DNA of 64,000 bases from Halarcobacter sp. (lineage in GTDB: Bacteria > Campylobacterota > Campylobacteria > Campylobacterales > Arcobacteraceae), in contig NZ_OY781470.1 in NCBI RefSeq assembly GCF_963676935.1, positions 1,054,001 to 1,118,000 of the forward strand, in the 5' to 3' direction. A program made the position numbers and the translations under genes. Below the pieces are notes generated by a model, which was not told the origin of the DNA, did not search any database, and worked only from the letters and a program-made list of their open reading frames with translations. This document shows, piece by piece, positions 54,300 to 62,255 of the stretch. The number at the start of each line of letters is the position of its first letter. Within the stretch, counting starts at the first letter, position 1.

Positions 54300-54706
54300 A
54301 ATATGTAGATAATGAAAACGAAATATTTAATCAATGGAATGAAATAAAAAACAGAACACAAGATAAAAAAATCACTGCTTATTTTAGAGAAAGAGAAATT
54401 TATTGGGCTAATATTGGCAAGAATATTGGTTATGAGCAAAATGGTAAAGGCAAAGATTTTATGAGACCTCTTTTGATTTTTAGAAAATATAATAATAAAC
54501 TTTTTTGTGGAATACCTCTGTCAACAACAATAAGAGAAGGTAGCTTTTTTTATAATTTTAATTTCTTAGAAAATAAAGACAGTAGTGCATTATTAGTTCA
54601 AGCTAAAACTTTTGATGTAAAAAGACTTGATAGGAAAATTGGAACAATAAATAAAAACGATTTTGAAAAGTTAGAAATCAAATTTAAAAAATTAATGAAG
54701 TTATGA
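54296..54706 (+). CDS. PemK/MazF-like toxin without a visible antitoxin
   Basis: A 136-residue protein. EIYWANIGKNIGYEQNGKGK, FMRPLLIFRKYNNKLFCGIP and LSTTIREGSFFYNF match the PemK/MazF SH3-like barrel of mRNA endoribonucleases. LVQAKTFDVKRLDRKIGTIN is the usual C-terminal core. No antitoxin gene is next to it: upstream is radC, overlapping by four bases, downstream the type I restriction operon. It may be a host-protective endoribonuclease attached to the restriction locus, or a domesticated toxin. Confidence 0.85.
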   Translation: MKYVDNENEIFNQWNEIKNRTQDKKITAYFREREIYWANIGKNIGYEQNGKGKDFMRPLLIFRKYNNKLFCGIPLSTTIREGSFFYNFNFLENKDSSALLVQAKTFDVKRLDRKIGTINKNDFEKLEIKFKKLMKL

Positions 54707-54927
54707 TTTTCCTCTCTTACAAAGGTAAGAGAGTAGTCCCGAAGGAAAATTGTATAAATATTATATCTAAGAATATTTGTTTTGTCAATTTTTGTTTATG
54801 CCCAAACCTTCCAATTAAATCAACTAATTCTTTTAATCTCTTCTGTTTTATTCAATATAGGGCAAACTTTTAGTAAAATAATAAGCTTAGATATAAATAC
54901 AAATGAACTTTAGGATAAAAATAATAT
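54707..54927. other. Gap with hairpin between the PemK-like gene and hsdM
   Basis: A 9-bp perfect hairpin (54712-54720 with 54725-54733) within an outer TTTTC/GGAAAA pairing follows the PemK-like stop codon. On the minus strand the frame 54717-54851 could encode QKRLKELVDLIGRFGHKQKL, without a start codon and out of frame with a TTG-initiated NKTEEIKRI just upstream, so it may be a frameshifted gene remnant, perhaps of an antitoxin; this is weak. A TATAAA near 54890 is a possible hsd promoter. Confidence 0.4.
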
Positions 54928-56382
54928 ATGTTTGAACAAACTTTTAAAAATATAGATGATATTTTATGGAAAGACTCTGGTGCTGACAGTGAGCTTGACT
55001 ATATAGGACAAACTTCTTGGATAATGTTTTTGCGATACCTTGATGATCTTGAAAAAGAGAAAAAAGATATAAAAGAACTTTCAGGGGAAGAGTATACTTT
55101 TATCCTTGATGAAGAGTATAGATGGAACTCTTGGGCTATGCCAAAAGATAAAGATGGAAACTTAGACCATAACAAAGCTCTTACTGGAAAAGACTTAGTA
55201 AAGTTTGTAGACTTAAAACTTTTTCCATATCTTGCAAAGTTTAAACAAAATACCGATAATCCTTTAACAATAGAGTATAAAATAGGTGAGATATTTAGTG
55301 AACTTAAAAACAAAATCCAAAGCGGATACAACCTAAGAGAGATTCTAGAATACGCAGACTCACTTCCTTTTAAATCAAGCAAAGACAAACATGAACTAAG
55401 TCACTTATACGAAACCAAAATCAAAAATATGGGAAATGCAGGAAGAAATGGCGGTCAATACTATACGCCAAGACCACTGATTCGTGCAATGGTAAATGTG
55501 ATAGACCCTCAAATTGGTGAGAAAGTATATGATGGAGCAGTAGGAAGTGCAGGGTTTTTATGTGAAGCCTATGATTATATGTATGAGCGTATGAATAAAA
55601 ATGTAGATAACCTAAAAATCCTACAAGAAAAAACATTTTTTGGAAAAGAGAAGAAAAACTTAGCTTATGTTATTGGTATTATGAATATGATACTTCATGG
55701 TATCGAAGCACCCAATATCAAACATACCAACACTTTAGCTGAATCTATCCGAGATATTCAAGAAAAAGACAGATACCATGTGATACTAGCAAATCCTCCA
55801 TTTGGTGGGAAAGAGCGAAAAGAGGTACAACAAAACTTTGATATAAAAACAGGTGAAACTGCTTTTCTTTTTATGCAACACTTTATCAAATCACTAAAAG
55901 CTGGTGGACGAGCAGCCGTTGTTATCAAAAATACGATTTTGAGTAACTCTGATAATGCTTCAGTAGCACTACGTAAACATCTTTTAGAAACGTGCAATCT
56001 TCACACTATCTTAGATATGCCAAGTGGTACCTTTACAGGGGCAGGTGTAAAAACGGTAGTACTGTTTTTTACCAAAGGTGAAGCTACAAAAAATATTTGG
56101 TACTACCAACTAAACCCTGGACGAAATATGGGGAAAACCAATCCTTTAAATGATAAGGATATGAGTGAGTTTATCAAACTTCAAAAAGACTTTATTAAGA
56201 GTGATAACTCTTGGAGTATCAATATAAATGATATAGATGAAACTACTTTTGACTTATCGGTTAAAAATCCTTTTACACCTGATGAAGCAGAACTAAGAAC
56301 TCCAAAAAAGATATTAGAAGATATGGAAACTTTGGATAAAGAGACAAAGAAAATTTTAGCTTCTATTAAAGAGTTGGTATGA
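54928..56382 (+). CDS. hsdM: Type I restriction-modification methyltransferase subunit
   Basis: A 484-residue N6-adenine methyltransferase of the type I complex. An N-terminal HsdM helical domain (TFKNIDDILWKDSGADSELD) precedes the SAM-binding motif I VYDGAVGSAGFLCEAYDY (DGA where DPA is usual) and the catalytic NPPFGGKE. GQYYTPRPLIRAMV is the conserved pre-motif. The stop codon overlaps hsdS by four bases. Confidence 0.96.
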   Translation: MFEQTFKNIDDILWKDSGADSELDYIGQTSWIMFLRYLDDLEKEKKDIKELSGEEYTFILDEEYRWNSWAMPKDKDGNLDHNKALTGKDLVKFVDLKLFPYLAKFKQNTDNPLTIEYKIGEIFSELKNKIQSGYNLREILEYADSLPFKSSKDKHELSHLYETKIKNMGNAGRNGGQYYTPRPLIRAMVNVIDPQIGEKVYDGAVGSAGFLCEAYDYMYERMNKNVDNLKILQEKTFFGKEKKNLAYVIGIMNMILHGIEAPNIKHTNTLAESIRDIQEKDRYHVILANPPFGGKERKEVQQNFDIKTGETAFLFMQHFIKSLKAGGRAAVVIKNTILSNSDNASVALRKHLLETCNLHTILDMPSGTFTGAGVKTVVLFFTKGEATKNIWYYQLNPGRNMGKTNPLNDKDMSEFIKLQKDFIKSDNSWSININDIDETTFDLSVKNPFTPDEAELRTPKKILEDMETLDKETKKILASIKELV

Positions 56383-57551
56383 GTTTAAATTATCATAAAT
56401 TAGGAGATATATTAACTATTGAAAGAGGGGGTTCTCCTCGCCCAATACAAAAATATTTGACTGATGATATTGATGGTTTAAATTGGATAAAAATAAGTGA
56501 TGCCACTGCATCAGATAAATATATTTATGAAACTAAGCAAAAAATTTCAAAAGATGGTTTATACAAAACAAGATTTGTAAATGAAGGTGATTTTATTCTT
56601 TCAAACTCAATGAGTTTTGGAAAACCATATATTATGAAAACAACAGGTTGTATTCACGATGGATGGCTAGTTTTAAGAGATATAGAAAAAGCCAATCTTG
56701 AAAAAGATTTTTTATATTATATTTTATGTTCTCCTAATATATTTGAACAGTTTAATAGTTTGGCTTCTGGTTCAACGGTAAGAAATTTAAATATTAGATT
56801 AGTAAGTTCTGTAAAAATACCAATTCCTCCAATAGAAGAACAAAAACAAATTGTAGCAATTTTGGATAAAGCATTTGAAGCGATTGATAAAGCAAAAGTA
56901 AATCTTGAAAAAAATATCCATAATTCAAAAGAGCTTTTTCAAAGTAGACTTAATGAAATATTTTCACAACAAGGTGAAGATTGGGAAGAAAAGACTTTGG
57001 GTGAAATTGGTAAAGTTTCAATGTGTAAAAGAATTTTAAAAAAACAAACTAACAGTGAAAATGGTATTCCATTTTATAAAATTGGAACATTTGGAAAAGA
57101 GGCAAATGCTTTTATATCTGAAGAAATATACAATGAGTTTAAGAAAAAATATTCTTTTCCTAAAAAAGGGGATATTCTTTTATCTGCTTCTGGAACTATT
57201 GGTAGAAGAGTAATTTATGATGGAAAACCAGCTTATTTTCAAGATTCGAATATTGTTTGGATTGATAATAATGAAGAATTAATTTTAAATGAATTTCTTT
57301 ATGAGTTTTATGGTTTTTGTCAATGGAATCCTTCAAGAGGAGCGACAATATCAAGACTCTATAATGATGATTTAAGAAGAATAAAAATTAATTTTCCTAT
57401 TAAAGAATCACAAAAAAGTATTGTTGAAGGAATAAATAAATTAAAAGAGCAAACAAAACAGCTAGAAAAACAATACAAACAAAAACTAAAAAATCTAGAA
57501 GAACTCAAAAAATCAATTTTACAAAAAGCTTTTAGTGGAGAGTTAGTATGA
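56379..57551 (+). CDS. hsdS: Type I restriction-modification specificity subunit
   Basis: HsdS recognises the bipartite DNA target. The 390 residues hold two target-recognition domains (about 1-150 and 200-340). Each is followed by a helical spacer: PPIEEQKQIVAILDKAFEAI-DKAKVNLEK and LKEQTKQLEKQYKQKLKNLE-ILQKAFSGEL. LNYHKLGDILTIERGGSPRP is the usual opening. It overlaps hsdM and hsdR by four bases each. Confidence 0.96.
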   Translation: MSLNYHKLGDILTIERGGSPRPIQKYLTDDIDGLNWIKISDATASDKYIYETKQKISKDGLYKTRFVNEGDFILSNSMSFGKPYIMKTTGCIHDGWLVLRDIEKANLEKDFLYYILCSPNIFEQFNSLASGSTVRNLNIRLVSSVKIPIPPIEEQKQIVAILDKAFEAIDKAKVNLEKNIHNSKELFQSRLNEIFSQQGEDWEEKTLGEIGKVSMCKRILKKQTNSENGIPFYKIGTFGKEANAFISEEIYNEFKKKYSFPKKGDILLSASGTIGRRVIYDGKPAYFQDSNIVWIDNNEELILNEFLYEFYGFCQWNPSRGATISRLYNDDLRRIKINFPIKESQKSIVEGINKLKEQTKQLEKQYKQKLKNLEELKKSILQKAFSGELV

Positions 57552-59959
57552 ATGAAGCACAAACAAGGCTCGAACTTATAGACCCAAAACTGCGAGAAGC
57601 GGGTTGGGGTGTTGTAGAAGATAGTCGTATTCAAGTGGAGTATCCTATAAGTCAAGGAAGACTTATAGGAAATGGTAGACGAGCCAAACCACTTAGTGCT
57701 GATTATGTGCTTATTTATAAAAATAGACGATTAGCCGTAATAGAAGCCAAAAAAAGAGAGTTACACTACAGTGATGGTGTGGTTCAAGCAAAAGAGTATG
57801 CAGATAGACTACAAATACGATATGCCTACTCTACCAATGGTTTAGCAATCTATGGTATTGATATGCAAGAAAAAGAAGAGGGTGATGTAAAAACATTCCC
57901 AACACCTGAAGAGTTATGGCAAATGACCTATCCAAAAGAGGACAGTGTTTTAGATAGATTATTTGCGATACCTTTTGAAAGCAGTGGTGGTAAGTGGCAG
58001 TTGCGATACTATCAAACAAATGCCATCAATAGAGTTTTAGAAGCTGTTGGCAAAGAACAACAAAGAATACTTTTAACCCTAGCAACAGGTACGGGAAAAA
58101 CTTCCATAGCCTTTCAAATATCTTGGAAACTCTTCCACTCACGATGGAATCTACAAAAAGATTTTAAGCGAACACCACGAATACTTTTTTTAGCCGATAG
58201 AAATATCTTAGCCGACCAAGCATTTAGAGACTTTCTTCCTTTTGGTGAAGATGCCGTTATAAGAATAGACCCAAGTGAAATAAGAAAAAAACAAAAAGTT
58301 CCTAAAAATGGCTCGATTTTCTTTACGATATTTCAAACATTTATGACAGGACTAAATGATACTCCAAATTTTGGTGAGTATCCAAAAGATTATTTTGATT
58401 TTATCATTATAGATGAGTGTCATAGAGGTGGAGCAAATGATGAGAGTGAGTGGCGAGCAATTTTAGAGTATTTCTCACCTGCATATCAGCTTGGACTTAC
58501 AGCAACGCCAAAAAGAGATGTCAATGGAGATACCTATAACTATTTTGGTAAACCAGTATATGAATACTCTTTAAAAGAGGGGATAAATGATGGTTTTCTT
58601 ACCCCTTTTAAAGTAAAAGATATTTCTACTACTGGTGATACTTATATTTATACTGATGAAGATGAAATATTAGAGGGTGAAATAGAAGAGGGCAGAGAGT
58701 ACACAAAAGAGGAACAAAATAAAATTATAGAAATCATGGATATAGAAAAGTATCGGGTAAAACTTTTTATGGATATGATAGACCAAACTCAAAAAACCCT
58801 TGTATTTTGTGAAACCCAAGCCCACGCAGCAGCGATACGAAATCTTATTAATCAGAGTGTAAAAGTAAAACATTTAGATTATTGTAAAAGAGTTGGTGCT
58901 GATGATGGAGCAAAAGGTGAAAAGTTTTTAAGAGACTTTCAAGACAATGAAAAAAGTTATCCAACTATTTTAACTACATCACGAAAACTTAGCACTGGTG
59001 TTGATGCACCGGAGATAAGGAATATTGTACTTTTAAGAACGGTTAAGTCAATGGTTGAGTTTAAACAAATCATTGGTCGAGGAACAAGACTTTTTGAAGA
59101 TAAAGATTATTTTACAATCTATGATTTTTATGATGCCTATAAACATTTCCATGACCCCTCTTGGGATGGAGAACCTATTGAGCCAGAATCACCAACACCA
59201 AAACCACCAAAAGAGCCTTGTGAGGTTTGTGGAGTGTTACCTTGTATTTGCCCCTCTCCTGATGGAGAAAATGAACCTTGTGAAGTGTGTGGAAATATCC
59301 CTTGCGTATGTGAAAAACCACCAAAACAGATGGTTAAAATAAAACTTTCTGATGGAAACTACAGAAGCTTAGACTCAATGGTAAAAACTATGTTTTATTC
59401 ACCTGAGGGAAAACCAATATCAGCAGGAGAGTTTGTAAAAAGACTTTTTGATGAAATGCCGAGCTTTTTCCAAAATGAAGATGAACTAAGAAGGATATGG
59501 AGTATTCCAGATACTAGAAAAAGACTTTTAGAAGAACTTAGCGAAGCTGGCTACTCTTTAGAACAACTTGAAGATTTAAAATCTATAGTTCATGGAGAGG
59601 ATAGTGACCTTTACGATGTGTTAGCTTATATTGCTTATCATAAAAATTTAGTACCAAGGTTGGAACGAGCTACTAAAGCAAAAGTTAAAATTACCCATTA
59701 TGATGAAGCTAAACAAGAGTTCTTGGATTTTGTACTTCAACAATATGTTGATAATGGTGTAAAAGAGTTAGATGACAAACGACTAGCAACTTTACTTGTA
59801 ACAAAATACCACGCAATAGAAGATGCCAAACAAGTTTTAGGGGAAATTCCAGAGATAAGAGATACTTTTATAGGGTTTCAAAAGTATTTATATGATGATA
59901 TAATAAACAATGCTTATGATGCTCAATTAGTAGCCCAACCAAAACCAGAGTATAGTTAA
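57548..59959 (+). CDS. hsdR: Type I restriction enzyme subunit R (EcoEI/EcoAI-like)
   Basis: An 803-residue translocase-nuclease. The N-terminal nuclease has SADYVLIYKNRRLAVIEAKK (PD-ExK type). The SF2 helicase has LATGTGKTSIAFQ, IIIDECHRGG, LGLTATPKRD and the C-terminal SRKLSTGVDAPEIRN and FKQIIGRGTRLFEDKDYF. A linker carries two repeated Cys units (EPCEVCGVLPCICP and EPCEVCGNIPCVCE), likely metal binding. The rest is the EcoEI_R C-terminal domain. The whole operon appears intact. Confidence 0.96.
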   Translation: MNEAQTRLELIDPKLREAGWGVVEDSRIQVEYPISQGRLIGNGRRAKPLSADYVLIYKNRRLAVIEAKKRELHYSDGVVQAKEYADRLQIRYAYSTNGLAIYGIDMQEKEEGDVKTFPTPEELWQMTYPKEDSVLDRLFAIPFESSGGKWQLRYYQTNAINRVLEAVGKEQQRILLTLATGTGKTSIAFQISWKLFHSRWNLQKDFKRTPRILFLADRNILADQAFRDFLPFGEDAVIRIDPSEIRKKQKVPKNGSIFFTIFQTFMTGLNDTPNFGEYPKDYFDFIIIDECHRGGANDESEWRAILEYFSPAYQLGLTATPKRDVNGDTYNYFGKPVYEYSLKEGINDGFLTPFKVKDISTTGDTYIYTDEDEILEGEIEEGREYTKEEQNKIIEIMDIEKYRVKLFMDMIDQTQKTLVFCETQAHAAAIRNLINQSVKVKHLDYCKRVGADDGAKGEKFLRDFQDNEKSYPTILTTSRKLSTGVDAPEIRNIVLLRTVKSMVEFKQIIGRGTRLFEDKDYFTIYDFYDAYKHFHDPSWDGEPIEPESPTPKPPKEPCEVCGVLPCICPSPDGENEPCEVCGNIPCVCEKPPKQMVKIKLSDGNYRSLDSMVKTMFYSPEGKPISAGEFVKRLFDEMPSFFQNEDELRRIWSIPDTRKRLLEELSEAGYSLEQLEDLKSIVHGEDSDLYDVLAYIAYHKNLVPRLERATKAKVKITHYDEAKQEFLDFVLQQYVDNGVKELDDKRLATLLVTKYHAIEDAKQVLGEIPEIRDTFIGFQKYLYDDIINNAYDAQLVAQPKPEYS

Positions 59960-59968
59960 AAGTTTTGT

Positions 59969-59974
59969 TATAAT
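59969..59974 (+). promoter_or_regulatory. -10 box for the 50-residue gene
   Basis: TATAAT lies 19 bases before the ATG at 59993, with AAGGAAAAA between them, so the small gene has its own promoter after hsdR. Confidence 0.5.
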
Positions 59975-59992
59975 GTATTTTAAGGAAAAAAT

Positions 59993-60145
59993 ATGACAAA
60001 AAGAGTATTAGACAAACAAAATATAAAAAAGACAGTAGATACTACGCAACGTATTGAAGGATATTCTGAAGCTTTAAAAAAAGTAAAAAATGAAGCTAAA
60101 ATAGTAAGAAAAAAGTATGGCATCAAAGTATCAGCTAAAAGATAA
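59993..60145 (+). CDS. Small basic protein, 50 aa, between hsdR and rhuM
   Basis: The start MTKRVLDKQNIKKTVDTTQR follows TAAGGAAAAAAT. RIEGYSEALKKVKNEAKIVR has the RIEGY-type helix that is also seen in small YhfG-like antitoxins of Fic toxins, but no Fic protein is encoded here. The high Lys content suggests nucleic-acid or partner binding. It could be an antitoxin or modulator of the restriction enzyme or of RhuM; inference only. Confidence 0.6.
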   Translation: MTKRVLDKQNIKKTVDTTQRIEGYSEALKKVKNEAKIVRKKYGIKVSAKR

Positions 60146-60330
60146 CTCTTTTTACTATGAAGTGATATACTTAAAAATTTGAAAAAATCATTTTAAATGA
60201 ATTGAATAAAATTGACTGATAATTCAAAATAAGCTAATCAAACCTAGAGTACAATTAAAAGTATTACATTATGAAATATTTTTTTAATAATTTAAATCAT
60301 TGTGTTATTATAAAATAAAAAAGTAAAACT

Positions 60331-61314
60331 ATGGAAAATCAAAATATCTTAATCTATGAAAACCAAAATGGAAATATTAAAGTTGATGTAAGATTTGAAG
60401 ATGAATCTATATGGCTTAGTCAAAAACAGCTTGCAGAAGTTTTTGGAAAAAGTGTAAAAACTATAAATGAGCATGTAGTAAATATATTTCAAGAGGAAGA
60501 ATTAGATAAAGATTCAGTTATCCGGAATTACCGGATAACTGCAAATGATGGTAAAAACTATGATGTCTTACATTATAATCTTGATATGATAATAGCTTTA
60601 GGCTTTAGGGTTCGTTCAAACACTGGTACAAAGTTTAGAATTTGGGCAAATCAAAAGCTAAAAGAGTACATTACTAAAGGTTTTGTACTAGATGATGATA
60701 GATTTAAAAATGGCAATCAAATGTCATATTTTGATGAGCTTCAAAACCGTCTTAGAGAGATACGACTTAGTGAGAAGTTTTTCTATCAAAAAATCAAAGA
60801 TATCTATATGACAAGTATAGATTATGACCCAAAAGATGAAAAAACAATAGAGTTTTTCAAAATAGTTCAAAATAAACTTTTATGGGCTGTATCATCTCAA
60901 ACAGCATCAGAACTTGTACACAATCGTGTGGATATGACAAAACCACTTTTAGGTATGAATTCATACGATAAAGAGAATATAAATATCACCAAAAAAGATG
61001 TAAGTGTTGCAAAAAACTATTTAAATGAAGAAGAGATAAAACTTCTAGGCCTTTTAGTAGAACAGTACTTAGCTTTTGCAGAAACGATGGCAAATCAACA
61101 AACACCTATGTATATGAATGATTGGATTGAAAGACTTGATTTGATTTTATCTATGAATGGAAGAGAACTTCTAAAAAATGCAGGAAAAATATCTCATCAA
61201 ATAGCAAAAGAAAAAAGTGAATTAGAGTATAAAAAATATAAAGAAAATCAAAAACAAATAGAAAAAGAGATAAGTCTAAAAGAGTTAGAAGAAGATATTA
61301 AAAAATTAAAATAA
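60331..61314 (+). CDS. RhuM-family protein
   Basis: A 327-residue member of the RhuM (virulence protein RhuM) family, often located with restriction or toxin-antitoxin genes. VDVRFEDESIWLSQKQLAEV, FGKSVKTINEHVVNIFQEEE, HYNLDMIIALGFRVRSNTGT and KFRIWANQKLKEYITKGFVL are typical. The N-terminal half resembles a DNA-binding or anti-repressor (KilA-N/Bro-like) fold. An 11-bp perfect palindrome lies inside it at 60515-60541. Molecular role unknown. Confidence 0.88.
   Translation: MENQNILIYENQNGNIKVDVRFEDESIWLSQKQLAEVFGKSVKTINEHVVNIFQEEELDKDSVIRNYRITANDGKNYDVLHYNLDMIIALGFRVRSNTGTKFRIWANQKLKEYITKGFVLDDDRFKNGNQMSYFDELQNRLREIRLSEKFFYQKIKDIYMTSIDYDPKDEKTIEFFKIVQNKLLWAVSSQTASELVHNRVDMTKPLLGMNSYDKENINITKKDVSVAKNYLNEEEIKLLGLLVEQYLAFAETMANQQTPMYMNDWIERLDLILSMNGRELLKNAGKISHQIAKEKSELEYKKYKENQKQIEKEISLKELEEDIKKLK
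60515..60541. repeat. Perfect inverted repeat inside rhuM
   Basis: CAGTTATCCGG and CCGGATAACTG form an 11-bp perfect stem with the 5-base loop AATTA, encoding part of DSVIRNYRITAN. Confidence 0.8.
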
Positions 61315-61339
61315 CCAACTAATCTACTCAACATTAAAC

Positions 61340-61380
61340 TTGACAAAGGTCAAACTAATTTAAACAAAATCTGCTATTAT
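61340..61380 (+). promoter_or_regulatory. Candidate Crp/Fnr-type operator and promoter of the ThiF-like gene
   Basis: The palindrome TTGACAAAGGTCAA (61340-61353) fits the TTGAN6TCAA consensus of the Crp/Fnr family. TATTAT (61375-61380) is a -10 box. The centre of the palindrome would lie near -41 from a start about seven bases after the -10, the class II activator position. The CDS starts at 61430. Confidence 0.5.
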
Positions 61381-61429
61381 TATAAGATAAATACTAAAAT
61401 AAACATTACTAATTTACTAAGGATTTAAG

Positions 61430-62110
61430 ATGATTGAGGCTAATGAGTTTTTTAACAGACAAATTAAACTTTGGGGTGAAGAAACACAAACTTCATTACA
61501 AGATAAAAAAATAGCTATTATAGGAAGTGGTGGACTTGGGTGTTCTTTGGGTATTGCTTTAGGAGCTTCTGGAATTGGTGAGTTTGCACTTGTGGATTTT
61601 GATGAGGTGGGTGTTCACAATATCCATAGACAAATAGGTTTTAAAGTTGGTGATGATGGAAAATACAAAGCTGATGTTTTAAAAGAGCTTATGGAATCAA
61701 GATGTCCTTATACTAAAGTTACTGCTTATAAAGAATCTTTTCAAGATTTTGCAAAAAGAGGTTTAACTTATGATTTGATTATTGATGCTACAGACAACCT
61801 TCCAACAAGAGCTGCTATAAATGAATATTGCATTGAAAAAAATCAACCTTGGATTTATGGAAGTGTTGAAGAGTTTCATGGTCAGGTTTGTTTCTTTGAA
61901 AAAGCTTCATATGAGGCTGTTTTTGTAGTAAATGATAGAAAACCAAACGGTATTGCTTGTCCTATTGTTATGCATATTGCTTCACTTCAAGCAAATTTAG
62001 CCATAAGACACCTTACTGGACTTCCTGTTAAAAAAGATGTTTTATATTATCTTTCTTTCAACGAAGAGGGTGTTTTAGAAAACCAAAAATTCAATCTTCC
62101 TACAAACTAA
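61430..62110 (+). CDS. ThiF/MoeB/HesA-family adenylyltransferase
   Basis: A 226-residue E1-like enzyme. The nucleotide loop is IIGSGGLGCSLGIALGASGI, followed by the ALVDFDEVGVHNIHRQIGF and LIIDATDNLPTRAAINEYCI motifs. It would adenylate the C-terminus of a ThiS/MoaD-like sulfur carrier. The zinc-binding Cys pairs of longer ThiF/MoeB proteins are not seen. No sulfur-carrier gene is adjacent. Confidence 0.9.
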   Translation: MIEANEFFNRQIKLWGEETQTSLQDKKIAIIGSGGLGCSLGIALGASGIGEFALVDFDEVGVHNIHRQIGFKVGDDGKYKADVLKELMESRCPYTKVTAYKESFQDFAKRGLTYDLIIDATDNLPTRAAINEYCIEKNQPWIYGSVEEFHGQVCFFEKASYEAVFVVNDRKPNGIACPIVMHIASLQANLAIRHLTGLPVKKDVLYYLSFNEEGVLENQKFNLPTN

Positions 62111-62149
62111 AAACAGTATCTTTTTTTGGATACTGTTTTAGAGTTTTTT
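62110..62149 (+). terminator. Intrinsic terminator after the ThiF-like gene
   Basis: AAAACAGTATC and GATACTGTTTT pair perfectly (11 bp) around an 8-base loop, followed by AGAGTTTTTT. Confidence 0.88.
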
Positions 62150-62200
62150 ACTTCTTTTACAACTGTATATTTTCTAACAAAAATTTAAGCACTTATTAGA

Positions 62201-62244
62201 TATACTATGCGGATTTTTAACATGGAAATTATACGAAATTATAC
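62201..62244 (+). promoter_or_regulatory. carB promoter and 10-bp tandem repeat in its leader
   Basis: TATACT at 62201-62206 is a likely -10. The leader contains GAAATTATAC twice in direct tandem (62225-62234 and 62235-62244), just before GGGG and the carB ATG. Confidence 0.5.
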
Positions 62245-62255
62245 GGGGAACTTAA

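Noticed and set aside
59055-59342. Plus-strand 95-codon ORF inside hsdR
   Set aside because: A shadow frame of the helicase and Cys-rich linker, without a ribosome site.
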